Assembly (NCBI RefSeq): GCF_016107705.1
Contig: NZ_JAEHGC010000011.1
Location: forward strand, 62,001-126,000
Reading direction: 5' to 3'
Length of the DNA: 64,000 nucleotides
DNA from: Neobacillus cucumis
GTDB taxonomy: Bacteria > Bacillota > Bacilli > Bacillales_B > DSM-18226
Shown here: positions 25,417 to 34,548 of the stretch, piece by piece
How the letters are laid out: each line of letters opens with the position of its first letter
Numbering within the stretch: the first letter of the stretch is position 1
The notes under the pieces: model-generated
The model's database searches: none
Told to the model about the DNA's origin: nothing
Seen by the model: the letters and a program-made list of their open reading frames with translations, nothing else
Program-made: the position numbers and the translations under genes

Positions 25417-26683
25417 AAGCGGTGTATTAGCCTATGAAGAAACCTTTGCCTGTGTCCAATGTGGTTATTGTTTGCCAAAATGTCCAACCTACGAGACGAC
25501 CGGTGTGGAAACCCAGTCACCGCGGGGGCGAATCAATTTAGTGAAATTATTAGCAGAAGAAAAAATTTCGATCGAGTCTGCAGCTTCTTCGATTGAATTA
25601 TGTTTAGGCTGCAGAGCCTGCGAAACAGCTTGTCCGACCAATGTTCAATACGGAACGATTTTGCAATCTGCCAAGGAATTCATCGCGAAAGAGAAGCCTG
25701 CTTCAAAAATGGAAACGCTGCTCCTTGAAAAAGGATTACCAAATAAAAAATGGCAAAAGGCTGCCGGAAAAGGGTTAGAATTTGCACAAAAAACAGGAAT
25801 GGTATCTTTAGCGAGAAAAGCAGGCATCATGAAGGCATTTCCAGAAAGTATTCAGGCAATGGAATCGATTACCCCCATGATCAAGATGCCGGCAAAGAAG
25901 GAAAGAGAATATCGAGTATTACCTCCGATTGGGAAGAAGACCTATAGGGTTGGATTTTTTGTGGGCTGTATTATGGACGTGATGTTTTCAAAAATCAATG
26001 ATGACAGTATGAAATTGCTGCAGCTTGCTGGCTGTGAAGTCACCTTGATCGAAGAACAAACCTGCTGTGGAGCGCTTTTACATCATAGTGGGAAAAAAGA
26101 AGAGACCATCGCCCTTGCTAAAAAAAATATAGAAGCATTTGAACACTATGATTTTGATTTAATTGTCAATAGTATCGGTGGCTGTGGTGCGATGTTAGTG
26201 GAGTATCCAGAATTGTTTGAGGCACACTCGGAATGGCATTCTCGTGCAGAGAAATTTGCCGCACGGTGTAAGGACATTAGCGTTTTATTGGCCGAGAGTT
26301 CGCTGCCATTTACTAAAGAAATTCGAAAAGTCGCAGCCTACCAACCGTCGTGTCATTTACAGCATGTTCAAAAAGTGGTGCATGAGCCGCATCAATTAAT
26401 CAAGAAGATTCCCGGGATTGATTATCGTATGTTTGAAAAACAGGACATGTGCTGCGGATCTGCAGGTATCTATAATGTCGTCCACTACCATGAAGCGATG
26501 GAAGTGTTGGATCAAAAGATGAATCATATTGAAAAAGTGGAGCCGGATCTCATCGTCACAAGTAATCCTGGCTGCCATTTACAGATGAAATTAGGTGTTC
26601 GGCGCGAAGGGAAAGAAGAAAAAATCAGAGTGGTTCACATTGTTGAACTGCTGGCCGAAGCCTGTGAGATCGATAAAATTTGA
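25409..26683 (+). CDS. glcF: Iron-sulfur subunit of 2-hydroxyacid oxidase (GlcF-like)
   Basis: The electron-transfer subunit. Two 4Fe-4S motifs lie in the N-terminal third (CVQCGYCLPKCP and CLGCRACETACP), followed by two CCG cysteine-rich domains (EEQTCCGALLHHSG and KQDMCCGSAGIYN). Length 424 aa matches GlcF. It overlaps glcD by 8 nt (translational coupling) and is followed closely by an SDR. Together GlcD/GlcF pass electrons from the hydroxyacid to the membrane quinone pool. Confidence 0.9.
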   Translation: MSRSGVLAYEETFACVQCGYCLPKCPTYETTGVETQSPRGRINLVKLLAEEKISIESAASSIELCLGCRACETACPTNVQYGTILQSAKEFIAKEKPASKMETLLLEKGLPNKKWQKAAGKGLEFAQKTGMVSLARKAGIMKAFPESIQAMESITPMIKMPAKKEREYRVLPPIGKKTYRVGFFVGCIMDVMFSKINDDSMKLLQLAGCEVTLIEEQTCCGALLHHSGKKEETIALAKKNIEAFEHYDFDLIVNSIGGCGAMLVEYPELFEAHSEWHSRAEKFAARCKDISVLLAESSLPFTKEIRKVAAYQPSCHLQHVQKVVHEPHQLIKKIPGIDYRMFEKQDMCCGSAGIYNVVHYHEAMEVLDQKMNHIEKVEPDLIVTSNPGCHLQMKLGVRREGKEEKIRVVHIVELLAEACEIDKI

Positions 26684-26699
26684 TATGGGGGAGAAAAAA

Positions 26700-27485
26700 A
26701 TGGACTTACATTTAGCAGGAAAGACAGCGATTGTGGTGGCATCTAGCCAAGGATTGGGAAAAGCGATTGCGGCCCAACTCGTCATGGAGGGCGCTAACGT
26801 CATGTTAACCAGCCGAAATGAAGAAAGACTGAAGGAAGTTCAAGAAGAGCTTCAGTCGTTGGGAGAAGGTAAAGTCGCCTATTTTCCCGCGGATATTACT
26901 AAAGCGGAGGATATAGTAGCATTGGTCCAGCATACGCGGGAAACCCTGGGAGACATTCAGATTTTAATTAATAACTCTGGAGGTCCACAAGGGGGAGGTT
27001 TTGAAGACTTTCAAGATGAAGATTGGTATCAAGCCTTCGAATTGAATCTATTAAGTTATGTGCGGCTGGTACGAGAAGTTCTGCCAGATTTAAAGAAAGA
27101 AGGCGGGCGAATCATTAATATCGGTTCCTCTTCTATTAAACAACCGATAAATGGGTTAATTTTATCGAATACCTTTCGTTTAGGCGTTCTTGGACTTGGG
27201 AAAAGTCTTGCTGAAGAGCTGGCTCCGTACAATATTTTAGTCAATACGGTATCACCTGGCAGGATTGCAACAGACCGAGTTGCCTTTTTGGACCAGCTTA
27301 AGGCAGATAAGTTAGGAGTTTCTCCTGGTGAGGTGGAGGCGGCTGCCAAAAAGAATATTCCTCTTGGCAGGTATGGTAAACCCGAGGAGTTTGCTAGAGT
27401 TGTCACTTTTTTAGCTTCGGATGCAAACACTTATGTTACAGGAAGTTCGTTGCTTGTGGATGGGGGGATGGTGAAATCGGTTTAA
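26700..27485 (+). CDS. Atypical SDR-family oxidoreductase
   Basis: A 261-aa SDR fold with an altered cofactor motif (VASSQGLGKA instead of TGxxxGxG) and the usual NNSGGPQGG and VNTVSPGRIATDR blocks. The catalytic Tyr-x3-Lys is absent: the position reads LSNTFRLGVLGLGKSL after the conserved serines in NIGSSSIK. Members of this subgroup are common beside catabolic operons, but their reaction is unclear. ATG at 26700 follows GGGGGAG; an ATG at 26595 lies inside glcF. It is the last gene of the glcDF cluster. A non-redox or altered redox role is possible. Confidence 0.75.
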   Translation: MDLHLAGKTAIVVASSQGLGKAIAAQLVMEGANVMLTSRNEERLKEVQEELQSLGEGKVAYFPADITKAEDIVALVQHTRETLGDIQILINNSGGPQGGGFEDFQDEDWYQAFELNLLSYVRLVREVLPDLKKEGGRIINIGSSSIKQPINGLILSNTFRLGVLGLGKSLAEELAPYNILVNTVSPGRIATDRVAFLDQLKADKLGVSPGEVEAAAKKNIPLGRYGKPEEFARVVTFLASDANTYVTGSSLLVDGGMVKSV

Positions 27486-27490
27486 GTGGG

Positions 27491-27545
27491 GACCATGGGG
27501 ACGGTTCTTGTGGCTTTTTTTAGCCATGGGGAACCGTCCCCTTTG
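27491..27545. repeat. REP-like palindrome, short form (copy B)
   Basis: ACCATGGGGACGGTTCTTG and CCATGGGGAACCGTCCCC face each other around CTTTTTTT. It lies 6 nt after the SDR stop and could act as a terminator hairpin. Confidence 0.8.
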
Positions 27546-27636
27546 GCTTTCAAGGGATAGGATTATTCAGAAAATTTTTAAAAACACACTTGCCTAGTAA
27601 AAAACTCCATGTTATATTTATTGTACAGTATAAAAA

Positions 27637-27662
27637 ACTTGGTTCATTATACAGAACCAAGT
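27637..27662. promoter_or_regulatory. Candidate IclR operator 1
   Basis: ACTTGGTTC-N8-GAACCAAGT, a perfect 9-bp inverted repeat. The same GGTTC-N8-GAACC pattern recurs 49 bp downstream. Confidence 0.65.
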
Positions 27663-27688
27663 ATATTTTTTACACAATATAATAAACT

Positions 27689-27708
27689 AGGTTCATTATG
27701 GTGAACCT
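27689..27708. promoter_or_regulatory. Candidate IclR operator 2
   Basis: AGGTTCATTATGGTGAACCT, sharing GGTTCATTAT-N3-GAACC with operator 1. It lies 25 bp before the IclR-family gene, so it could mediate autoregulation. Confidence 0.65.
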
Positions 27709-27732
27709 GCAACTAAGAAAGGTCTTGATGAA

Positions 27733-28506
27733 ATGGAAAAAAAGTATTGGGTTCCGGCTATAGAGCGTGTCGATAAAATCATAGATATTATTGCACATCA
27801 TCCTGAAACTTATCGCTTGATTGATTTTACTAATGAATTAAACATAAGCAAAAGCTCTATGTTTTCCCTATTAAATACTTTAGAGACTTTAAATTGGGTG
27901 AAAAAAGAAAAAGATGGTACTTATTCACTTGGAATAAAACTTGGCATCCTAACTCCTTATTACTTTAAACAATTTGATCTTATTACCACCTTTAATTTGG
28001 AAGCGCCATCAACTATGAAAAAGCTGGATGAAACTCTTCAACTATCCATACTGGATAGAACTGAAATTGTGTATTTAGCAAAAAAGGAAGGATCCTCTGC
28101 AGTGAGAGTATCGACGGATCCTGGAATGAAATTACCAGCCTATGCTACCGCTATGGGAAAGGTTCAACTCTCACAATATACATACGAAGAGTTGAAAGCC
28201 TTATATCCGGAGTATTCCTTAGAGGCCAGAACTAAATTTACGATTACAAATGTAGACGAGCTATGGGAACAGCTGCTTGATATTAAAGAAAAAGGTGTAA
28301 TAACGGAATACCAAGAGGCTGTGGAGGATTTTTATTGTGTTGCAGCTCCCATTATGAATCATGAAGACCGGATCATTGCTTCGGTAAGCGCAACGATACT
28401 CATTTCAAAGTGGGAGGAAAAAAAGGAGATCGCTCAAGCTGAAGTTGTAGATTTAGCTAGAAGAATCTCTTTGAAAGCTGGCTTTGTCGCTTCAATTAAA
28501 TCTTAA
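27733..28506 (+). CDS. IclR-family transcriptional regulator
   Basis: A 257-aa regulator with an N-terminal winged helix (residues about 8-65; NISKSSMFSLLNTLETLNWV) and a C-terminal effector-binding domain (LPAYATAMGKVQLS; ITEYQEAVEDFYCVAAPIMN). The start ATG follows AAGAAAGGTC. It is the first gene of a co-directional sugar-acid operon and has two matching palindromes upstream. IclR proteins commonly repress or activate adjacent catabolic operons in response to a small carboxylic acid. Confidence 0.88.
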   Translation: MEKKYWVPAIERVDKIIDIIAHHPETYRLIDFTNELNISKSSMFSLLNTLETLNWVKKEKDGTYSLGIKLGILTPYYFKQFDLITTFNLEAPSTMKKLDETLQLSILDRTEIVYLAKKEGSSAVRVSTDPGMKLPAYATAMGKVQLSQYTYEELKALYPEYSLEARTKFTITNVDELWEQLLDIKEKGVITEYQEAVEDFYCVAAPIMNHEDRIIASVSATILISKWEEKKEIAQAEVVDLARRISLKAGFVASIKS

Positions 28507-28521
28507 AGGAGAGATTTCTTC

Positions 28522-29295
28522 ATGAGATTAAAAAATAAAGTAGTGTTAATTACTGGCGGGGGGTCTGGAATAGGAAAAGCGACCTCTATCTTATTCGCAA
28601 AGGAAGGTGCCCATGTAATTGTAAATGATTTATCGAGTGAGAAAGGAAATGAGACTGTAAAGGAAATTACAGAATCAGGTGGTGAAGCGGCATTTATCCA
28701 AACAGACGTAACAAAGGGAAATGAAGTAGAGCGAATGATCCATGAAGTGATTAAACAAACAGGAAGAATTGATGTTCTCTTTAATAATGCTGGAATCTCT
28801 GGCGTGGGGGCGGTGCATGAAACAAGTGAAGAATTATGGGATCAGGTAGTCAACGTCAATATCAAAGGAGTCTTTCTGCCATGTAAGTTTGTGCTGCCAT
28901 ACATGATGCAGCAGCAAGGGGGCACCATCATTAACATGTCCTCCTGTATAGCAGAAATTGGTCTTGCAAGCAGGGCTTCATACTCCGCAACAAAAGGAGC
29001 GATTCTTTCACTATCAAAGTCTATGCAAGTTGACTATGCCCCTTACAATATTAGAGTGAACGCTCTTTTGCCGGGAACGATTCTCACGCCTTTTGTAGAA
29101 AACTATTTGAAAAATTCTTATAAAGATTATGAAGAAGGATTAAATAGCATTAAAAGCAGACAGCTAAGTGGTGATTTAGGGAGACCGGATGATGTGGCTA
29201 AAGCGGCACTCTTCCTTGCTTCCGATGATTCGAAATTTATGATGGGGTCTCCACTGTATGTCGATGGCGGTGTAACTTTTGGAAAAATGGCTTAA
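28522..29295 (+). CDS. SDR-family sugar or sugar-acid dehydrogenase
   Basis: A classical SDR of 257 aa: cofactor motif ITGGGSGIGKAT, structural NNAGIS, and the catalytic Ser with SYSATKGA (Tyr and Lys present). It closes with the typical DVAKAALFLASDDS...LYVDGGVTF. The start follows AAAGGAGAG, 15 nt after the regulator. In operons of this layout such an SDR oxidises either an aldose at C1 or a 2-keto-3-deoxy-sugar acid at C4. The neighbouring FAH-family gene fits the second option (diketo acid then cleaved), but this is inference. Confidence 0.82.
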   Translation: MRLKNKVVLITGGGSGIGKATSILFAKEGAHVIVNDLSSEKGNETVKEITESGGEAAFIQTDVTKGNEVERMIHEVIKQTGRIDVLFNNAGISGVGAVHETSEELWDQVVNVNIKGVFLPCKFVLPYMMQQQGGTIINMSSCIAEIGLASRASYSATKGAILSLSKSMQVDYAPYNIRVNALLPGTILTPFVENYLKNSYKDYEEGLNSIKSRQLSGDLGRPDDVAKAALFLASDDSKFMMGSPLYVDGGVTFGKMA

Positions 29296-29313
29296 ACAAG
29301 GAGGAAGGATGTA

Positions 29314-30258
29314 ATGAAACTAGTAAACTTTAAAGTTAACAAGAGTGAAAAACTTAAATTTGGTGTCAAAACTGAAGTGGGTATAGTAGATGTCGAAAAG
29401 GCTTGGCAAGCAGCTGGTGAACCAGTTAATACTCCTCTTTCTTTAGAAGAGTGGCTTCAATCAAATGAGGAGTCTAAAGAGTGGTTTCAACAATTTATTC
29501 AATCAAACAAGGATAGTGCCAGCCTCCTCTACCAAGAAGATCAAATTGAATTCGCTCCATGTATACATAAGGGTGCAAAAATTATTTGTGTTGGTCTAAA
29601 TTATCGAAGACATGCGGAAGAATCCAATATGGAACCGCCTAGTACGCCGATTTTGTTTAACAAATACAGCAATTCTCTTGCAGGGCATGGAGAGAAGGTA
29701 GAACTTCCCGCGGATTCGAATCAGGTAGATTACGAGGCAGAGCTAGGAATTATTATTGGAAAAAAGGCAAAAGGGGTTCCTAAAGAACAGGCCTTAGATT
29801 ATGTTGCTGGGTATTGCAATGCCAATGATTTATCGGCGAGAGATCTACAATTTCGTACCAATCAATGGCTTTTGGGAAAAAGCTGTGATGGATTTTGTCC
29901 GGTTGGTCCTTATTTAGTGACAGCAGATGAAGTGGGTAATCCAAACCAACTGAAGATTGAAACGATTGTCAACGGGAACGTGAGACAATCTTCCAATACC
30001 TCTGACATGATTTTTCATTGTGATGAGCTCATTAGTTATATCTCTACCTATATAACATTAGAACCGGGTGATCTTATTATCACTGGAACACCAGAAGGGG
30101 TGATTATGGGTCTTCCAAAACAGGAACAGGATTGGTTGACAGATGGAGATGAAGTAACGATTAAGATTGAGAAGCTTGGCGTATTATCAAATCAGTTGGC
30201 CTTTCCTCTTACAAAAAGTGACGAACAAAATGAAACAACAGCAAGCCATAGTGTTTAA
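29314..30258 (+). CDS. Fumarylacetoacetate hydrolase-family protein (2,4-diketo-3-deoxy-acid hydrolase-like)
   Basis: A 314-aa FAH-fold enzyme. It has an N-terminal cap, then the metal site seen in KIICVGLNYRRHAEES, ILFNKYSNSLAGHG and DYEAELGIIIGKKAKG, with the conserved NDLSARDLQFRTNQWLLGKS and ITGTPEGV. This branch includes hydrolases that cleave 2,4-diketo-3-deoxy-rhamnonate or -fuconate to pyruvate and a hydroxyacid, and also fumarylpyruvate hydrolases. It lies directly after an SDR, as in the diketo-hydrolase pathways. A second FAH-family protein of a different subgroup is encoded at 33312. Confidence 0.8.
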   Translation: MKLVNFKVNKSEKLKFGVKTEVGIVDVEKAWQAAGEPVNTPLSLEEWLQSNEESKEWFQQFIQSNKDSASLLYQEDQIEFAPCIHKGAKIICVGLNYRRHAEESNMEPPSTPILFNKYSNSLAGHGEKVELPADSNQVDYEAELGIIIGKKAKGVPKEQALDYVAGYCNANDLSARDLQFRTNQWLLGKSCDGFCPVGPYLVTADEVGNPNQLKIETIVNGNVRQSSNTSDMIFHCDELISYISTYITLEPGDLIITGTPEGVIMGLPKQEQDWLTDGDEVTIKIEKLGVLSNQLAFPLTKSDEQNETTASHSV

Positions 30259-30314
30259 TCGTTCATTCATGTAAGGGGTTTCAATTAATTTTATAATCCA
30301 TAGGGGGAGAAGAA

Positions 30315-31328
30315 ATGAAAAAAAGAGGTTCAGCGATTTTTTTAGCTCTATTTTTATGTATTTCGATGATGTTAGTTGGATGTGGAAAGTCTAAGAGTGC
30401 TTCAGGGGGAAAAGAACAGGATGTCTATACGATCAAAATAGGCTATGAAAATCAGCCGGGAGAGCCGATCGATTTAGCTGCAAAGGAATGGAAAAGGCTT
30501 GCTGAGGAAAAAAGCAAAGGAAAGATAAAAATTGAGCTTTATCCTAGTTCCCAGCTTGGTTCAAAGCAAGATGTAATTGAGCAGATGAAAACAGGCGCCA
30601 ATATTATACATATTGCGGATGCCAGCTTTTTAATGGATTACGTTCCGGATATAGGAATTCTTTCTGCACCATATTTAGCTGATAGCTATGATGATTTATT
30701 TAAAGTAACGGACAGCGAGTGGTTTAAAGGATTAGAAAAGGATTTACAAAAACAAGGCATCCATATCGTTTCAACCAAATGGATTTACGGGGACCGTCAC
30801 CTTATTACGACAAAACCAGTGCGGGAACCTAAGGATTTGAAAGGGCTTAAAGTACGTGTTCCAAGTAATCCATTATCTATTAAAATCATGGAGAAAATGG
30901 GAGCAACTGCTACTCCGCTTCCACTTGGAGAGGTTTATCCTTCTATTGCACAGGGTGTTATAGATGGGATGGAAAACCCGCTACCAGTTATTTATGGATC
31001 TAAGGTTTACGAGAAAGCTAAATACCTTTCTTTAACAGGACATACCAATATGATTATTCAGTGGATCGCTGGCCAGTCTTATATTGACACACTGCCTGCC
31101 GATGTGGTGAAGGTATTGCAAGAAACTGGAGATGAAGCTGGTAAGTTTATGGGAGAAAAGGTAAAAGAATCAGAGCAATCCAACATGAAAGACTTAAAAG
31201 CAGCTGGAGTAAAAGTGATTGAACCGGACAAAGAGGCCTTTAAAGAGGCAACAAAATCCGTATATAAAGAAATGACCGATTGGAGTCCAGGACTATACGA
31301 TAAGATTCAAAAGATTATAAAAGAATAG
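30315..31328 (+). CDS. dctP: TRAP transporter solute-binding lipoprotein (DctP family)
   Basis: The extracytoplasmic receptor of a tripartite TRAP importer. The signal peptide ends in lipobox MLVGC, followed by YTIKIGYENQPGEPID and the DctP signature around KGLKVRVPSNPLSIKIMEKM and GEVYPSIAQGVIDGMENPL, including the carboxylate-binding Arg. The family transports sugar acids, uronates and C4 acids. The start follows GGGGGAG. A strong intercistronic hairpin at 31356-31375 separates it from the two permease genes, which probably raises receptor over permease levels. Confidence 0.9.
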   Translation: MKKRGSAIFLALFLCISMMLVGCGKSKSASGGKEQDVYTIKIGYENQPGEPIDLAAKEWKRLAEEKSKGKIKIELYPSSQLGSKQDVIEQMKTGANIIHIADASFLMDYVPDIGILSAPYLADSYDDLFKVTDSEWFKGLEKDLQKQGIHIVSTKWIYGDRHLITTKPVREPKDLKGLKVRVPSNPLSIKIMEKMGATATPLPLGEVYPSIAQGVIDGMENPLPVIYGSKVYEKAKYLSLTGHTNMIIQWIAGQSYIDTLPADVVKVLQETGDEAGKFMGEKVKESEQSNMKDLKAAGVKVIEPDKEAFKEATKSVYKEMTDWSPGLYDKIQKIIKE

Positions 31329-31355
31329 TCTCGGCTTTTCATCAAAAAGGTGGGA

Positions 31356-31375
31356 AGGACGGAATTTTCCGTCCT
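31356..31375 (+). terminator. Intercistronic hairpin between dctP and dctQ
   Basis: AGGACGGAATTTTCCGTCCT is a perfect palindrome without a following T-tract. Its position suggests mRNA stabilisation or partial attenuation rather than full termination. Confidence 0.55.
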
Positions 31376-31441
31376 CCATCATAATAAATTTTCCGATGAA
31401 TTTAGGTATTGGTTACATAGTCTGATAAAGGGGGGATCGAG

Positions 31442-31972
31442 GTGCTTAAACAGCTAGGGCGTTCGATTTTAAAGGTGGATAACGTATTAGCTTCTATTTC
31501 TCTTATTTTAATTATTAGTGTGTCGGTTGTTGGAGTATTTATGAGGTTTGTATTAGGGGAACCATTAAAATGGACAGAAGAAGTGACCTTGGCTTTATTT
31601 GTTTGGTTCACTTTCCTCGGTGCAAGTGTTGTTGAAAAAGAAAACGGGCATGTGGGCATTGAATATTTTGTTGAAAAACTCAGTCCTTCCCTAAAAAGAA
31701 TTGTATTTATCTTTAGGGAAATCGTTCTTATTTTTTTAAGTTTATTTGTTTTTACATACTTAGGCAGTCAGCTGACAGCACAAGCAGCTACAAGGTTAAC
31801 ACCTGTTCTTCGAATTAGTTATATCTACATTGATGTTGCTGTTGTTTTAAGCGGAATCTTCTCGGCGATTCATATCATTGCCCGCGTTAGCAAGATGATA
31901 CAGAAAGCTAAATTTCAGACAGATAGAATAAAAGAGTATCAGACTACATCCAAGGAGGAGGCGAATCTATGA
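31442..31972 (+). CDS. dctQ: TRAP transporter small permease subunit (DctQ family)
   Basis: A 176-aa membrane protein with four helices and the family hallmark RFVLGEPLKWTEEVTLALFVWFTF (read in segments: RFVLGEPLKW, TEEVTLALF, WFTFLGA). Start is GTG at 31442 after GGGGGATCGAG. The stop overlaps the large subunit start by 4 nt (ATGA). Confidence 0.87.
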   Translation: MLKQLGRSILKVDNVLASISLILIISVSVVGVFMRFVLGEPLKWTEEVTLALFVWFTFLGASVVEKENGHVGIEYFVEKLSPSLKRIVFIFREIVLIFLSLFVFTYLGSQLTAQAATRLTPVLRISYIYIDVAVVLSGIFSAIHIIARVSKMIQKAKFQTDRIKEYQTTSKEEANL

Positions 31973-33252
31973 CAATCGCTATTACTTCCATATCTTTACT
32001 TACTTTATTTTTAATTGGTATTCCAGTGGCCTATGCAATAATCGGAAGCAGTTTACTCTATTTTTTACTTTCGCAGCAAGTCGACCCTATGCTGCTCGTT
32101 CAGAGAATGATTGCGGGAATAGAATCTGTCCCACTTCTTGCCATTCCGTTTTTCGTCGTTGCAGGTGTGTTAATGAACTATACGGGAATTACACGGAGAA
32201 TAGCAGATTTTGCTGAAGTCATCACAGGACATCTTCCAGGAGGACTGGCTCAGGTGAGTATCGTCCTAAGTACGATCATGGGAGGGCTTTCAGGATCCGG
32301 TTTAGCCGATGCCGCTATGCAAGCGAAAATGATGCACCCGCAAATGATTAAGAAGGGCTATGCTCCAGGATTTTCTGCCTCCGTTATTGGCGCATCCTCC
32401 CTTATTACGCCCTTGATTCCTCCAGGTATTGGGATGATCTTATATGGATATATCGGTAATGTTTCGATTGGGAAGCTTTTCATGGCTGGTGTGGTTCCTG
32501 GCTTGATGACATGCCTTCTTATGATGGCAGGCGTCCATATCGTATCTAAAAAAAGAGGCTACCTTCCAATTAGAGAAAAAATGGCTCGTCCTAGAGAAGT
32601 TGCCAGCGCGTCCAGGAATGCGATTCTTGCGTTATTGCTGCCAGTGATCATCATTGGCGGAATCCGTATCGGTATTTTTACTCCAACGGAAGCAGGAGCC
32701 GTTGCCATTGTTTATGCGTTACTTATTGGGTTCTTATTTTATAGGGAAATGAAAATCCCAGATTTAAAGGATGCTCTTAAAGAATCTGTTTTTACGTCTG
32801 CGTCCATTTTAATCATTATTGCAGCAGGTTCTGCCTTTGGCTGGATTCTGACTTGGGAAAGAGTCCCGCAATCTGCCACTCAATACATGACAGACATGGT
32901 CCATACACCCATCGCCTTTCTTTTAATCTTAAATGTCTTTCTATTACTCCTGGGGATGTTTATTGAAGGAAATGTCGCCATTGTCATCCTAACTCCATTG
33001 ATCATACCAATGGGTCAAGCATATGGAATTGATCCGGTACACTTGGGGATGATCTTTTTATTTAATATTGGAATCGGGACGATTACTCCGCCGTTAGGAA
33101 CAGCCATTTTTACGGTATGTTCTACTGCTAATGTAAAAATAGAGGAATTCATAAAAGAAGTCATCCCATTTTACATTGTCTTAATCATTGCGTTATTGCT
33201 GATTACATTTGTACCGGCGATCTCCATGTGGTTACCAAATCTCTTAATGTAA
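31969..33252 (+). CDS. dctM: TRAP transporter large permease subunit (DctM family)
   Basis: The transport subunit, 427 aa with about twelve helices. Typical features are PFFVVAGVLMNYTGITRRI, the GGLSGSGLADAAMQAKMM stretch and the second repeat with MFIEGNVAIVILTPLIIP and GTITPPLGTAIF. Translation is coupled to dctQ by an ATGA overlap. It uses a Na+ gradient to import the substrate presented by DctP, in this context probably a sugar acid. Confidence 0.9.
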   Translation: MTIAITSISLLTLFLIGIPVAYAIIGSSLLYFLLSQQVDPMLLVQRMIAGIESVPLLAIPFFVVAGVLMNYTGITRRIADFAEVITGHLPGGLAQVSIVLSTIMGGLSGSGLADAAMQAKMMHPQMIKKGYAPGFSASVIGASSLITPLIPPGIGMILYGYIGNVSIGKLFMAGVVPGLMTCLLMMAGVHIVSKKRGYLPIREKMARPREVASASRNAILALLLPVIIIGGIRIGIFTPTEAGAVAIVYALLIGFLFYREMKIPDLKDALKESVFTSASILIIIAAGSAFGWILTWERVPQSATQYMTDMVHTPIAFLLILNVFLLLLGMFIEGNVAIVILTPLIIPMGQAYGIDPVHLGMIFLFNIGIGTITPPLGTAIFTVCSTANVKIEEFIKEVIPFYIVLIIALLLITFVPAISMWLPNLLM

Positions 33253-33311
33253 TTTTTTTAGAAAAATTTAGTGCCTTTTATCCAAAATCCAAAAGAAAAG
33301 GGGAATGATTC

Positions 33312-34214
33312 ATGCGAATTATTCGATATCAAAATGAAATAGGAACCACGGTTTTAGCCGCTTTAACAGAACAATCTGAGGTTTACGAACTTGCATATAC
33401 TCATTTTTTGGAATTAGTAGAGTATGCGCAGAATACGAATCAGACCCCTTTGTCACTTATTCAAAAAGTGATTAAAGAGGAACAGCCAAAAAAGGTGAAA
33501 TTTGAGGAACTGTCTTTGTTAGCACCAATTGAGGCTCCCGAAGTATGGGCAGCAGGTGTCACGTATGAAAAAAGTAAGGAAGCCAGGAATTATGAAGCAA
33601 CAGCGGGAAAACTGGATGCAGCTACTTTTTACGATAAAGTCTATGATGCAGACCGCCCAGAGCTTTTCATGAAATCTACCGCTGCTAGATTAATAGGTCC
33701 TAGTACCGAAGTGTATATCCGCAGTGATTCCAATTGGCAAATACCTGAACCGGAACTAGGTCTTGTGATTAATAAAAAGGGTGAAATTCTAGCATACACG
33801 ATTGGAAACGATATGAGCTCCCGGGATATTGAAGGCGAAAATCCGCTCTATCTTCCTCAGGCAAAAATATGGAAGAATTCATGTTCGATTGGGCCAGCAC
33901 TTCTACTTTCAGAAGCAATGGAAGATCCTTACAAGCTTGATATTATTTGCAGAATCTACCGTAATGGCCAAAAGGTAGTAGAAGGTTATGCCAATACAAA
34001 CCAATTAAAACGAAAATATGACGAATTAGTTTCTTATCTTTTAAGAGATAATGAGATTTTTGATGGAACTGTCCTCTTAACTGGTACCTGTATCGTTCCA
34101 CCGAATGAATTTACTTTGATGGATGGCGATTTAATTGAAATTGAAATTCCTGAAATTGGCGTACTGCGCAATCCGGTAAAAGCACCGGCCAATAAACAGA
34201 CTGCTCTTTATTAA
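33312..34214 (+). CDS. FAH-fold 2-keto-3-deoxy-pentonate dehydratase-like protein (XylX/KdaD type)
   Basis: A 300-aa FAH-family protein of a different subgroup from the one at 29314. Distinctive blocks are EVWAAGVTYEKSKEAR, YDKVYDADRPELFMKSTAAR, IPEPELGLVI (metal ligands) and GNDMSSRDIEGENPLYLPQA. These resemble the XylX/KdaD enzymes that dehydrate 2-keto-3-deoxy-pentonate to 2-oxoglutarate semialdehyde. A dehydratase upstream in the pathway (UxaA-type, next two genes) and a semialdehyde dehydrogenase at 35822 are adjacent, completing a Weimberg-like route. The biochemical step is inferred from family and context. Confidence 0.75.
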   Translation: MRIIRYQNEIGTTVLAALTEQSEVYELAYTHFLELVEYAQNTNQTPLSLIQKVIKEEQPKKVKFEELSLLAPIEAPEVWAAGVTYEKSKEARNYEATAGKLDAATFYDKVYDADRPELFMKSTAARLIGPSTEVYIRSDSNWQIPEPELGLVINKKGEILAYTIGNDMSSRDIEGENPLYLPQAKIWKNSCSIGPALLLSEAMEDPYKLDIICRIYRNGQKVVEGYANTNQLKRKYDELVSYLLRDNEIFDGTVLLTGTCIVPPNEFTLMDGDLIEIEIPEIGVLRNPVKAPANKQTALY

Positions 34215-34239
34215 ACTTTAGTAGAAGGAGCTTAAACTA

Positions 34240-34548
34240 ATGGATAAAAACTATAAAGCTGTAATGATTAAGCCACAGGATAATGTGGCAACGGCTCTGG
34301 AGCTTATTCCAGCTTTTGCTGAAGTTACGCTCACTTGCCAAGATAAGCAAATTTCAGTAAAAGTTCAAAAGGATATTGAGTTTGGACATAAGTTTGCCCT
34401 CACTTTAATTCCTAAAGAAGCGAAAATCCTAAAATATGGCGAGGTAATTGGCAGGGCCATAGAGGAAATTGAACCAGGGGCCCATGTACATCTACATAAT
34501 ATAGAAGGAATACGCGGAAGAGGTGATCAAGTTGGAATTAACCAATAA
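34240..34548 (+). CDS. UxaA-family dehydratase, small SAF-domain subunit
   Basis: A 102-aa SAF domain (about residues 12-90; GHKFALTLIPKEAKILKYGEVIG read in segments GHKFALTLIPKEA and LKYGEVIGRA). In altronate and galactarate dehydratases this domain is the N-terminal part of UxaA/GarD. Here it is a separate gene, as in SuyA-type and other split sugar-acid dehydratases. Its end overlaps the large subunit start. Confidence 0.85.
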   Translation: MDKNYKAVMIKPQDNVATALELIPAFAEVTLTCQDKQISVKVQKDIEFGHKFALTLIPKEAKILKYGEVIGRAIEEIEPGAHVHLHNIEGIRGRGDQVGINQ

